Positions 1 to 7,994 of a stretch of DNA of 64,000 nucleotides are shown here, piece by piece. The translations under genes and the position numbers were made by a program. Below the pieces are notes generated by a model. The model ran no database searches. It saw only the letters and a program-made list of their open reading frames with translations, and had not been told where the DNA came from. This DNA comes from Marinobacter salexigens (GTDB taxonomy: Bacteria > Pseudomonadota > Gammaproteobacteria > Pseudomonadales > Oleiphilaceae), in the NCBI RefSeq assembly GCF_018860765.1, contig NZ_JAHKPV010000001.1, forward strand, positions 57,704-121,703, read 5' to 3'. The stretch's first letter is position 1. Each line of letters starts with the position of its first letter.

Positions 1-1085
1 CCGAGCCCGAGCCCGAGCCCGAAACGCCCATTGAGACCTTCGCTCTGGCGGGCATGAGCCACAACCAGACGGTAACGGCGGATGCGGCCTTCACTCTGGG
101 CGCCGGCCACGGCGTGTATGACCGAGTGCTGAATATGAGCGAGGCCCAGGCCTTTGCTGCCATGAGCCGGCTGTCCGGAGAAATCCACACCGGCACCCGC
201 AGCCACCAGATCAGCGGTGCCGAGCAGGTGCGCCATGCCGCCCTGCAGCGGATGAACGGGGCACAGGACCCGTCCCGGGGCCTGTGGTTCTCGGTTCTGG
301 GGCAGAACCGTGAGCTGGACGGCGACGACCATGCCGATCTGGACAGCGAGGATTATGGCCTGCTGATCGGCGTGGATGGCCAGCTGGGCAATGGCTGGCG
401 CCTGGGCCTGTTCGGTGGTGGCAGCACCGGTGAGGTGAGTCTGGGCGGTCAGGATGCCGCCAGCGACAACGAGACCCTCTACCTGGGGGCTTACGCCAGC
501 CAGAACTGGAACGCGCTCCGGCTGAACCTGGGCCTGGGCTATGGCCGGGGCGCGGTCGAGACCGAGCGCCGCCAGGTGCTGGGCCAAACCCTGCGTGCTG
601 ACTACGACGTCAGCAGCCTGCTGGCATTCTCGGAACTGGGTTACCGGTTGGCATTCGGGGGCCACTGGCTGGAGCCCTATGGCGGCGTGTCCTGGGTGTC
701 GCTGAGCAGCGACAGCGCGCAGGAGCAGGGCGGTAGTGCGGCCTTGCGGATCGACAGCCAGAACAGTGATACCGGCTTCAGCACCTTGGGCCTGCGCGGT
801 GGCACGGATGTGGCTGTGGGTGAGAGCCAGGTCAACCTCCACGGTGGCGTGGGCTGGAAGTACGCCTTTGGCGATCGCCAGCCGGAAAGTCGCCAGACTT
901 TTGTGGACGGCGGTAGCCGCTTTACCATCCAGGGCGCACCGCTGGCTCGCCATACGGCTGAGGTAGAGGTGGGTGTGTCGGTGCAGGTGTCATCGGATTC
1001 GACCCTGGGGCTCAGCTATCAGGGCGAGATGTCCCGTGATGCTGACAGTCAGGGTGTAAGCCTGGACTGGGCGCTTCGTTTCTGA
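1..1085 (+). CDS. Autotransporter C-terminal beta-barrel (5' end outside window)
   Basis: The reading frame is open from base 3 at the window edge, so this is the 3' part of a larger gene. It begins with a short Glu-Pro repeat, probably a linker, and then an alpha-helical stretch. From about residue 75 of the visible part it shows alternating amphipathic beta-strands rich in Gly, Leu and Tyr. It ends in a terminal Phe (WALRF), the usual C-terminal signature of outer-membrane barrels. Length and pattern fit the roughly 270-residue autotransporter (type Va) barrel, which inserts in the outer membrane and helps export the upstream passenger. The passenger is outside the window, so its activity cannot be stated. 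The ATG at 54 is internal, not the start. Confidence 0.85.
   Translation, partial: EPEPEPETPIETFALAGMSHNQTVTADAAFTLGAGHGVYDRVLNMSEAQAFAAMSRLSGEIHTGTRSHQISGAEQVRHAALQRMNGAQDPSRGLWFSVLGQNRELDGDDHADLDSEDYGLLIGVDGQLGNGWRLGLFGGGSTGEVSLGGQDAASDNETLYLGAYASQNWNALRLNLGLGYGRGAVETERRQVLGQTLRADYDVSSLLAFSELGYRLAFGGHWLEPYGGVSWVSLSSDSAQEQGGSAALRIDSQNSDTGFSTLGLRGGTDVAVGESQVNLHGGVGWKYAFGDRQPESRQTFVDGGSRFTIQGAPLARHTAEVEVGVSVQVSSDSTLGLSYQGEMSRDADSQGVSLDWALRF
3..20 (+). repeat. Three GAGCCC hexanucleotide repeats (Glu-Pro linker)
   Basis: Three perfect in-frame copies of GAGCCC sit at the window edge and encode Glu-Pro repeats just before the autotransporter barrel region. The array may continue upstream. A six-base unit changes linker length without shifting the frame. 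Confidence 0.7.
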
Positions 1086-1610
1086 GGCTCGTCTGTCTCC
1101 ACATGGCAGTAGCCGACGGCATTGGAGGCCACTTTCACGGGTATGGCCTTTTGTTTACCCTCACGAACAAGCTGAACATTAATGGCTCGGGTCACTTTGC
1201 GACGCGCTCTTCCACTGCTGGTATTTTCCAAATTCTGAGTGTTCGCTTTGCAAGCTTTGCGGGCATTTCAGGATCTCAACCTCTGACCATGACATGGTGG
1301 TATGATCAATTCCATTTAACCCTTCGTGCCCAGTACACCCCACGCCGCTACTTACATGTACCTCCTTTTGTCATGCCTACTTTGTGACAGGTACTTCACC
1401 CCTAACCCACCCCAAAAAAACCGATACTTTCCGAATAGTTACGCCCGCTTTGCGCAGATAAACCACACCCGTATCCTGTCAACCAAACTAGGTTTATTGC
1501 GAACAAGTCATGGTTGATTGCCACCTGACTGCTAAACTAGCAAGCAAGGTGCGTTTGGCGCCCTGCATTTTACGGTTCATCTCGCCGTTCAAAAGAGTCC
1601 GTCAAATCTG
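1086..1610. other. Long intergenic region, no gene supported
   Basis: About 525 bp with only short overlapping open frames that have no recognisable family, no good ribosome site and no consistent coding character. A minus-strand frame at 1049-1231 reads somewhat like protein but overlaps the autotransporter end and could not be assigned. It may be a gene remnant. Confidence 0.5.
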
Positions 1611-1638
1611 TTGGCAGGAACGTTTCGTAAATTAATAG
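1611..1638 (+). promoter_or_regulatory. Candidate sigma-70 promoter of the DUF4398 lipoprotein pair
   Basis: TTGGCA at 1611-1616 and TAATAG at 1633-1638 are separated by 16 bp and lie about 40 bp upstream of the lipoprotein start at 1679. An inverted repeat, GGCAGGA (1613-1619) and TCCTGCC (1642-1648), brackets the -10 region and could be an operator or a leader hairpin. This is assigned by pattern only. Confidence 0.4.
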
Positions 1639-1678
1639 GGTCCTGCCGTACAGTTATTTCGCCGAAAGGAGATCGTGC

Positions 1679-2053
1679 ATGATTAAGCATAAGTCGAAGT
1701 TATTCACCGCCAGCATTGCCGGTATAGCGCTTACTTTGAGCGGCTGCGCAAGCCCCGGCAAGCCACCAACAGCAGAACTTCAGTCGGCAGAAAATTCTCT
1801 CCAGCAGGCCGTTGCTGCAGACGCTCGGGAGTTTGAGCCAATTCTGCTCAACGATGCCCAAAATAAAGTCGCCGACGCAAAAAAAATGATTGATCAGGAA
1901 AAGTACACTCAGGCGGAAAGGCTACTGGAGCAAGCCGAAGTAGATGCCCAACTGGCAGCTGCTCGCGCGGACACAGCAAAAGCTAAACACGCTGTCGAAG
2001 AGATCAATCGAAATATTGAGTCCATGCGCAAGGAAATCAACCAAAGCCAGTAA
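1679..2053 (+). CDS. DUF4398-type lipoprotein
   Basis: A 124-residue envelope lipoprotein. The N-terminus has a basic start, a hydrophobic segment and a lipobox (LSGC, Cys at about residue 23), so it should be lipid-anchored and periplasm-facing. The rest is a highly charged, Ala-rich helical region typical of DUF4398 proteins, with repeated Asp-Ala and Glu-Ala heptad-like spacing. A strong Shine-Dalgarno (AAAGGAG) precedes the ATG. The next gene starts 27 bp after its stop and is also a DUF4398-like lipoprotein, so the two are probably cotranscribed. The family function is not well defined; an envelope-structure role is inferred from the OmpA partner. Confidence 0.82.
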   Translation: MIKHKSKLFTASIAGIALTLSGCASPGKPPTAELQSAENSLQQAVAADAREFEPILLNDAQNKVADAKKMIDQEKYTQAERLLEQAEVDAQLAAARADTAKAKHAVEEINRNIESMRKEINQSQ

Positions 2054-2080
2054 ATGCCATATCTTAGGAAGGAGACTGTT

Positions 2081-2917
2081 ATGAACAAACGCAACATAAC
2101 ACTGGGCGTGGCTGTGGGCTTGTCAGTAATGATTTCAGGCTGTGCCACAACGCCACCTGAAAATGCGATGGTAACTGAAGCCCGCGCATCCTACGCCAAG
2201 ATTCAAAACGATCCAGATGTTGCCCGCAGCGGCAACCGCCAGCTACGCAATGCCAGAGATGAATTGCAACGGGCTGAGTATTTGCTGGAGGAAGGCAAAG
2301 ACACTGTTCGTATTGAGCACGCAGCCTATCTTGCCAACCGCCACGCTGAAATTGCTAACGAGCAGGGTCAGCGTGCAAGGCTACAAAAGCAGATTGACTC
2401 GGCGGAAGAGCGCCGCCGTGTGTTAACGCTAGAGCAGCGGTCAAGTGAAGCCCAACGAGCTCAAATGGAAGCCGAGCAGGCTCGCCGGGAAGCCGAAATG
2501 CTGCGCAAGCAAATGGAAGAACTACAAGCCGAACGTACAGATCGCGGCATGGTTCTGACGCTTGGCGATGTACTTTTCGACTTAAACAAAGCCGACCTAA
2601 AATCTTCGGGAGAGCAAACGGTTGCGCGCCTAGCCCAGTTCATGAAGGAATACGAAAAGCGCAGAGTCCGTGTAGAAGGTTATACCGACAGCACCGGCGA
2701 CGAGTCGTACAACCAGCAGTTGTCTGAACGTCGGGCGCAAGCGGTTCGTGATGAACTGGTAGCCCAAGGCATAGACCGTCGCCGGGTTGAAGTTCGAGGG
2801 TTTGGCGAACAATACCCTGTTGCCAGTAACGACACCGGCGTTGGCAGACAGCAAAATCGTCGCGTCGAAATCGTTATTTCGGACAAAGACGGCAATATTG
2901 AAACACGTGGAAACTGA
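2081..2917 (+). CDS. OmpA-family lipoprotein with N-terminal DUF4398-like region
   Basis: A 278-residue lipoprotein. The start is placed at the ATG at 2081, behind AGGAAGGAG; an upstream in-frame ATG at 2054 lacks this site. The lipobox is ISGC. A long charged coiled-coil region, rich in Arg, Glu and Gln, spans roughly residues 30-155. A C-terminal OmpA-like domain follows from about residue 160. It carries the peptidoglycan-binding signature: GYTDSTG, then LSERRAQAV, and the late NRRVEI. The domain should bind diaminopimelate in peptidoglycan and tether the outer membrane. It is the second gene of the lipoprotein pair. Confidence 0.9.
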   Translation: MNKRNITLGVAVGLSVMISGCATTPPENAMVTEARASYAKIQNDPDVARSGNRQLRNARDELQRAEYLLEEGKDTVRIEHAAYLANRHAEIANEQGQRARLQKQIDSAEERRRVLTLEQRSSEAQRAQMEAEQARREAEMLRKQMEELQAERTDRGMVLTLGDVLFDLNKADLKSSGEQTVARLAQFMKEYEKRRVRVEGYTDSTGDESYNQQLSERRAQAVRDELVAQGIDRRRVEVRGFGEQYPVASNDTGVGRQQNRRVEIVISDKDGNIETRGN

Positions 2918-3001
2918 GCTAGGTCAGATACGCCTGGAGCAAACGCGCTAAGCTGAAAGTTGGCTTTAGATAACACGCTGAACAACTTGGAGTACGAACG
3001 A

Positions 3002-3259
3002 ATGCCACTTGAAAAACACGATCTTGCACAGGACTTTCCGGAGTCTAAAGACGCTATCCATACCCTGAAGACAACCGATAACCACTTTGCGAAGCTTTTC
3101 GAAGCCTATCAAGACATCGATCACGAAGTTTATCGTATCGAACAAGAGGTTGAGACAACCTCCGATGAGTATCTGGAAGAGCAGAAAAAGAAGCGAATGA
3201 GCTTGAAAGATCAGCTCTATGGCATGATTCGTGATTATGAGGCCTCAATGGCAAGCTAG
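3002..3259 (+). CDS. YdcH/DUF465 family small protein
   Basis: An 85-residue, highly charged helical protein matching the DUF465 (YdcH) pattern: a central His-containing segment, then KLFEAYQDIDHEVYRIE, then a basic KKKR stretch ahead of LKDQLYGMI. No signal peptide is present, so it should be cytoplasmic. The start is the ATG at 3002 (GGAG about 8 bp upstream); a longer frame from 2960 has no ribosome site. The biochemical role of the family is not established. A hairpin follows directly. Confidence 0.85.
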   Translation: MPLEKHDLAQDFPESKDAIHTLKTTDNHFAKLFEAYQDIDHEVYRIEQEVETTSDEYLEEQKKKRMSLKDQLYGMIRDYEASMAS

Positions 3260-3273
3260 ATCCGCCAAGTCCT

Positions 3274-3304
3274 CGCAAACCCTGCAATACCTGTAGGGTT
3301 TGCG
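3274..3304 (+). terminator. Hairpin terminator after the YdcH gene
   Basis: A 13-bp stem with one G-U wobble (CGCAAACCCTGCA paired with TGTAGGGTTTGCG) around a 5-nt loop begins 15 bp after the stop. The trailing sequence is pyrimidine-rich rather than a clean T-run, so termination efficiency is uncertain. Confidence 0.6.
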
Positions 3305-3433
3305 CCTTCCTTATCCCTCCGCTAAAAACTCTTGATTCTCTCCCTCCTCGTTTCCCTCCACCGGTATTTTCCTGCTAATCTGGTTGCACAACGAAACCCA
3401 ACCTGAATAATAAAAATCTCGGGAGAAACCCTC

Positions 3434-5782
3434 ATGAAAAATGGCACCCATTACCGTACCTGTCACCTTTGCGAAGCGATGTGTGGCGTTGCCATTGAGG
3501 TAAAAGCAGGCAAAATTGCGTCTATCCGCGGGGATAACAAAGACCCTTTAAGCCGAGGCCACATTTGCCCTAAAGCAGTGGCGCTGCAAGACCTGCACGA
3601 AGATCCGGAACGCTTACGCAAGCCGGTTCGCAAAACGCCTACGGGTTGGCAGGAGATCGAATGGGACGAGGCGTTCACAACTGTTGCAGAAAAGCTTCAC
3701 AGTACCCGCTCAACCCATGGCAGAAACAGTATTGGCGTATACCTTGGCAACCCGAACGTGCACAACCACGGCTCGTTAATCGCTACCATGCCGTTCCTTC
3801 GGGCCATCGGCTCTCAGAACCGCTTTTCGGCAACGTCTAACGACCAACTTCCGCATATGCTTGCGAGCTTGGAAATGTTCGGCCATCAGGTTCTGTTCCC
3901 TATCCCGGATATCGATAACACCGATTTGTTTATCTGCATTGGCGGCAACCCCATGGCCTCCAATGGCAGCTTAATGACCGTACCCGATTTTCGCGGCAGG
4001 CTAAAAGCTCTGAAACAGCGCGGCGGCAAGATGATCGTGGTAGATCCTCGGCGTACAGAAACTGCCCAACTGGCCGAAGAGTTCCATTTTATTCGCCCGG
4101 GTACGGATGCATTCCTGTTAATGGCCATGGTGAACACTTTGTTTTCGGACGGCTTGGTTCACCCGGGGCCTGCAGAGCAATTTATAAAAGATCTGGGCCT
4201 ATTACGCTTGGCCGCCCTGCCCTTCACCCCTGAGGCAGTCGCTGAAACGACCGGAATTGCCGCAGCCAGCATTCGTGATCTGGCGCACCAACTTGCCAAC
4301 ACGCCCAAAGCGGCGCTTTATACCCGCATGGGGACCAGTACTCAAACCTTCGGGAGTATTGCGACCTGGCTCGCTTATTGTTTAAACATCCTTACCGGAA
4401 AGCTGGATAACGTTGGCGGCGTTATGTTTACTCAGCCCGCTATTGATCTTATTGCTCTGGGTGCCATGTCCGGGCAGCGAGGGCACTTTGGCAAGCGGCA
4501 CAGCCGGGTGAAAGGGTTGCCGGAGTTTGCTGGCGAATACCCTGCAAGCACTATGGCCGACGAAATCCTCACTCCGGGCGAGGGGCAAATTCGAGCGTTC
4601 GTAACGGTAGCGGGTAACCCGGTGCTTTCAAGCCCCAATGGGCGGCGGCTAGACGAAGCACTGAGCGGGCTGGACTTTATGGTTTCAGTAGATTACTACA
4701 TCAACGAAACCACACGCCACGCGGATATTATTCTGCCACCGACTGCCGCGCTTGAGCGTAGCCATTACGATATCGTGTTCAACATGCTGGCGGTTCGTAA
4801 CGTTTCCAAATACAGCGAGGCACTTTTTGATGCTGGCACGGACAGCCGTCATGATTGGCAGATTCTGTTGGAGCTGGCTCACCGATTGGAGAAACTTCGT
4901 AAAGGTAACAAGCTGCCTCTGCGTTCAGAGCTAGGCTGGCAGGCATTCAAACGGGTTGGCCCAGACTCGCTCGTTGACTTGCTTCTGCGCACTGGCCCCT
5001 ACGGCGTAGATACCAGCCGGGTGCGCGGAGTTCTGGAACCTACCACAAGCTTGATTCTAAATTTACTGCCCAAGCATCATCCATTGAAAGGTTTGGCTAA
5101 GCTAAGCTCTCTCAATCCACAGTGGAAGGAATTACCCAAAGGCCTTTCCCTCAAGCGTTTGAAAGAAAACCCTAGCGGTGTTGACCTAGGCGCTTTGCGA
5201 CCTGCATTAGCGAACCGCCTATTCACCCGGGATGGAAAAATCAATCTAGCCCCGCGACGGTACTTAAAGGATGTAGAGCGCCTGCACCGGCAACTCTCTG
5301 CCCCCGCTTCAACCGGCGAACTTCTGTTGATTGGCAGGCGCCATGTGCGCACTAATAACTCCTGGATGCATAACAGCCACAGGCTGGTTAAAGGCAAAGA
5401 TCGCTGCACGCTGTTGGTAAACCCGGATGATGCAAACAGGTTGGGGCTTCAAGCCGGATGCGACGCAGAGATCCGTGCAGAGAATCGTTGTATTCTATTG
5501 CCTGTAGAAATTACGAGCGACATGATGCCCGGCGTTGTTTCTATTCCCCACGGCTGGGGTCATGACCGCGACGGAACACAACAAACCACTGCATCGGCCC
5601 ATGCTGGCGCAAGTATTAACGATGTGTTGAGTGATCAGCATATCGATCCGGTAGCGGGTACGTCCGTATTGAACGGACAGCCGGTAACTGTCAAAGTCTC
5701 GCAGTCAATACAGCCGTCTACATCCGCCCGAACCACACAGGGAGAACAGCATGCCTCAATGGCTACAGTGGAGCCTGATTAG
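3434..5782 (+). CDS. Molybdopterin-dependent oxidoreductase (formate dehydrogenase/nitrate reductase-like)
   Basis: A 782-residue member of the DMSO-reductase superfamily. The N-terminus holds a [4Fe-4S] cluster motif, Cys10-x2-Cys13-x3-Cys17 with a fourth Cys at 45 (HICPKA). The central region has typical Mo-bis-MGD contacts, and a C-terminal molydopterin-dinucleotide-binding domain runs from about residue 615. There is no Tat or Sec signal, so the enzyme should be cytoplasmic. No electron-transfer subunit lies next to it, and the substrate cannot be read from the sequence. A ribosome site (GGGAGAA) precedes the ATG. Its 3' end overlaps the next gene by 32 bp, which implies cotranslation. 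Confidence 0.85.
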   Translation: MKNGTHYRTCHLCEAMCGVAIEVKAGKIASIRGDNKDPLSRGHICPKAVALQDLHEDPERLRKPVRKTPTGWQEIEWDEAFTTVAEKLHSTRSTHGRNSIGVYLGNPNVHNHGSLIATMPFLRAIGSQNRFSATSNDQLPHMLASLEMFGHQVLFPIPDIDNTDLFICIGGNPMASNGSLMTVPDFRGRLKALKQRGGKMIVVDPRRTETAQLAEEFHFIRPGTDAFLLMAMVNTLFSDGLVHPGPAEQFIKDLGLLRLAALPFTPEAVAETTGIAAASIRDLAHQLANTPKAALYTRMGTSTQTFGSIATWLAYCLNILTGKLDNVGGVMFTQPAIDLIALGAMSGQRGHFGKRHSRVKGLPEFAGEYPASTMADEILTPGEGQIRAFVTVAGNPVLSSPNGRRLDEALSGLDFMVSVDYYINETTRHADIILPPTAALERSHYDIVFNMLAVRNVSKYSEALFDAGTDSRHDWQILLELAHRLEKLRKGNKLPLRSELGWQAFKRVGPDSLVDLLLRTGPYGVDTSRVRGVLEPTTSLILNLLPKHHPLKGLAKLSSLNPQWKELPKGLSLKRLKENPSGVDLGALRPALANRLFTRDGKINLAPRRYLKDVERLHRQLSAPASTGELLLIGRRHVRTNNSWMHNSHRLVKGKDRCTLLVNPDDANRLGLQAGCDAEIRAENRCILLPVEITSDMMPGVVSIPHGWGHDRDGTQQTTASAHAGASINDVLSDQHIDPVAGTSVLNGQPVTVKVSQSIQPSTSARTTQGEQHASMATVEPD

Positions 5783-6206
5783 TGCCGGTGCTATCGCCAT
5801 CATTGCTTTGCTGGGTTTTATACGGCGGCAAATGACTATGTTGACTGAAAACCGGAGGCGCCAGCAGAAGGCTGAGGCTTTTAAGGCGAAGCGGCGTCAA
5901 GACATAGTCGACAGCATTAAGGTTATCGCCATGGCGATAGAGGAAGATCAGGTTGAGTACTCCGAGGCCTGTTTGCGCATCAAGGGCTTGCTCGACCATA
6001 TTGCACCTGAATTGATGGAGAAATCACCCTTCCGTGTTTTTTTGGAAGTGCATGAAAAACTCCGCCATATGCCGACCCACCAAGCTCGTCAGGATACTGA
6101 AATTCGTTTTGTGGAAAAGATGGACAAAGAGCGATTTGAAGTAGAAAAGCGCTACGCGGATGAAATTCGCCGCGCCGCGACGGCGATACGAAACCACCGC
6201 TTTTAA
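5751..6206 (+). CDS. DUF2489 family membrane-anchored protein
   Basis: A 151-residue protein with one N-terminal transmembrane helix (about residues 6-23), then a basic, charged helical domain. The pattern around VIAMAIEEDQVEYSEACLRI matches DUF2489. The ATG lies inside the end of the molybdoenzyme gene behind GGGAGAA, so the pair is translationally linked. Function of the family is unknown; a role alongside the oxidoreductase is only suggested by the overlap. Confidence 0.82.
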   Translation: MPQWLQWSLISAGAIAIIALLGFIRRQMTMLTENRRRQQKAEAFKAKRRQDIVDSIKVIAMAIEEDQVEYSEACLRIKGLLDHIAPELMEKSPFRVFLEVHEKLRHMPTHQARQDTEIRFVEKMDKERFEVEKRYADEIRRAATAIRNHRF

Positions 6207-6370
6207 TTTTGTTTGAATTTGTGTCATTTTGTAACACAAAAAAGTAAAGGTGTTTTTTTATCGCATGAATATCAAAGGCTTGTTTAGCTTAAAAAAATGA
6301 CGGGGCGCTCAGCTTCGTGTGCAGCGAGATAACGGCTTTTCTTTTTGCAGATTGTGTCTAACTTCAAGAG

Positions 6371-6484
6371 TAACAGAGCAGTAATTGTTGCACGGGTGGT
6401 CGCTCTGCGTTGCTTCTCCTGTTTTTGTTAGGACGACTCTGCCATGAGCAGAAACCTTGCCGGCCCTCTTGGCCGGCCTTTTTG
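6371..6484 (+). ncRNA. Candidate small RNA with sigma-S-like promoter
   Basis: The 278-bp gap between the DUF2489 gene and the convergent HDOD gene has no ORF. It contains TCTAACTT at 6357-6364, which resembles an extended sigma-S -10 element. A GC-rich hairpin followed by a T-run ends at 6483. Together they would give an RNA of about 115 nt that carries the unpaired-looking pyrimidine stretch TTGCTTCTCCTGTTTTTG, rich in anti-Shine-Dalgarno-like UCUCC. The size, terminator and likely sigma-S control are like known pseudomonad sRNAs, but no family was recognised. The 5' end is a guess. Confidence 0.4.
6459..6483 (+). terminator. Rho-independent terminator on the plus strand
   Basis: GCCGGCC and GGCCGGC (6459-6465, 6471-6477) form a 7-bp GC stem around a 5-nt loop, followed on the plus strand by a run of five T. 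The T-run orientation shows it ends a plus-strand transcript and does not serve the minus-strand HDOD gene that stops at 6485. Confidence 0.75.
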
Positions 6485-7849
6485 TTACTGACCCATCATG
6501 CCTGCCATGGCCATAACACTGTCTTTGCTGGCCACCAGCTCGTCAAACTGTGCCTCTACCAGCTTAAGATCCAATCCCAGCTCGTCATAAATCACTTGTT
6601 CAATAGGTTCACAAGCACCTAATTGAACACCCCGTGCCGTTAGCAGTTGGCGCCCCAACCACAAAAGCCGGGCATAAACGCTGTGCGTGCCCCGGTAACG
6701 AGGATTCTTCTGATACCTTAGGGCCACGTTTACCTCATCTGGCATGCCCCAGTTTTCCATAAGCTGGGCAGCAATTTGTTCGCGGGTAATACCCAAAAGA
6801 TAATGCTCGGTTACCGAGGAATCGATATTGGAGTTTACCTCTAACGAGCGGCAAACCAGCTTAAAGTGGGGAGGAAAAACCTGAGCCAACAGAATATAGC
6901 CAAAGTTGTGCAGCAGACCAGCGAGATAGGCCAAACCAAACACCGGGCGCTCACCGCGAGGCATCATGCTCGCCAGAACACCCGCCGATTGGGCTTGCCA
7001 GATGGCTTGCTGCCAATAGTCCACGTACCCATCCGGATGATCTTGCGGCTGTTTCAGCGCTCGGCCCAAAGACAAGCCCATGGCCAAGTTCATTACCATA
7101 TCAAAGCCAAGTACTCTTGATACTGCATCGTGTACAGAGCGCACTTGGCCCGCGGCAGCATAAAAAGAGGAAGACGCCCAACTTACGACCTGAGCGGCCA
7201 AGCTGGGATCACTTTCTACAATATCCACCAAGTCTCCCATAACCGCGTTCGGGTTTACTCGCAGACGAATAATACGCTGAGCCGTTTCTGGCAGTGGCGG
7301 AAGCTCTAACGTGTCTTCTAGGCGCTGCTGAATGCGCAGGCTGGTAAATTTTTTGAGCGCAAAAGTCAGTTGGTTTAGATCATTAGCCGGATCATCAAGA
7401 TTTACAGCTATGTTTTCAGAGGCCACGGTAAACGAGCGAAGTTCTGCATTTTTCGTCAGTGCACGGAATTCTTCAGCAGGCATAACCATCGCCAGGTTTT
7501 GCTCTCCTAGCTCCAAAGCAACACAAGGCAAATCATTAACACGCCGATCCACAATGGTGGGCCAGCCTGTTAAAGAAGGCAGCGCCGGCAGTTCCCGCAG
7601 CCCGGCGCGCTCTTTAATACGCACTTGCTCACGGGGCTTCATAAGACGGAAATCCCGCCCCAGTTGTTTGTTCAGCTGTTCAAGGTCAATTAAATCATCT
7701 TTGCAGCAGATGGCCTGAAGGTTTTCCTTGCCGTCGTGAAGCAGCACCATTCGCAATAACTCGTGGCTGTTAGCCTGACGCGTATCTCTAAGCGAAACAC
7801 CTTTTGCGGATTCGCCAAGAGCCTGTTGTACCGTGACAGGTAATTCCAT
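6485..7849 (-). CDS. YbaK-like deacylase domain fused to HDOD domain
   Basis: About 454 residues. The N-terminal 150 residues resemble the YbaK/ProRS aminoacyl-tRNA deacylase fold (for example LLHDGKENLQAICC near residue 37). From about residue 185 an HDOD output domain follows, with LPPLPETAQRIIRL and later the YLAGLLHNFGYILLA segment. HDOD domains act in bacterial signalling rather than hydrolysis. Of two adjacent ATGs, the second (7849) has better spacing to GGGAG. The protein lacks membrane segments and should be cytoplasmic. Whether the YbaK-like part keeps deacylase activity is not evident. Confidence 0.8.
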   Translation of the reverse strand: MELPVTVQQALGESAKGVSLRDTRQANSHELLRMVLLHDGKENLQAICCKDDLIDLEQLNKQLGRDFRLMKPREQVRIKERAGLRELPALPSLTGWPTIVDRRVNDLPCVALELGEQNLAMVMPAEEFRALTKNAELRSFTVASENIAVNLDDPANDLNQLTFALKKFTSLRIQQRLEDTLELPPLPETAQRIIRLRVNPNAVMGDLVDIVESDPSLAAQVVSWASSSFYAAAGQVRSVHDAVSRVLGFDMVMNLAMGLSLGRALKQPQDHPDGYVDYWQQAIWQAQSAGVLASMMPRGERPVFGLAYLAGLLHNFGYILLAQVFPPHFKLVCRSLEVNSNIDSSVTEHYLLGITREQIAAQLMENWGMPDEVNVALRYQKNPRYRGTHSVYARLLWLGRQLLTARGVQLGACEPIEQVIYDELGLDLKLVEAQFDELVASKDSVMAMAGMMGQ

Positions 7850-7994
7850 CATATTCTCCCAAGTATCGCTGCTGGCAGTCCGGCCAAAACGTCCGCCATT
7901 GGATTTTTAGTATAGGGTATGACTTAGCAATAAATGTTGATATAGAGCCCGTTCATAAGGATGTATTCCTAGTTGACGCGAATATCAAACCGGT

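Noticed and set aside
1049..1231. Minus-strand 60-codon frame after the autotransporter
   Set aside because: It reads somewhat like protein but overlaps a real gene end, has no clear ribosome site and no family could be named.
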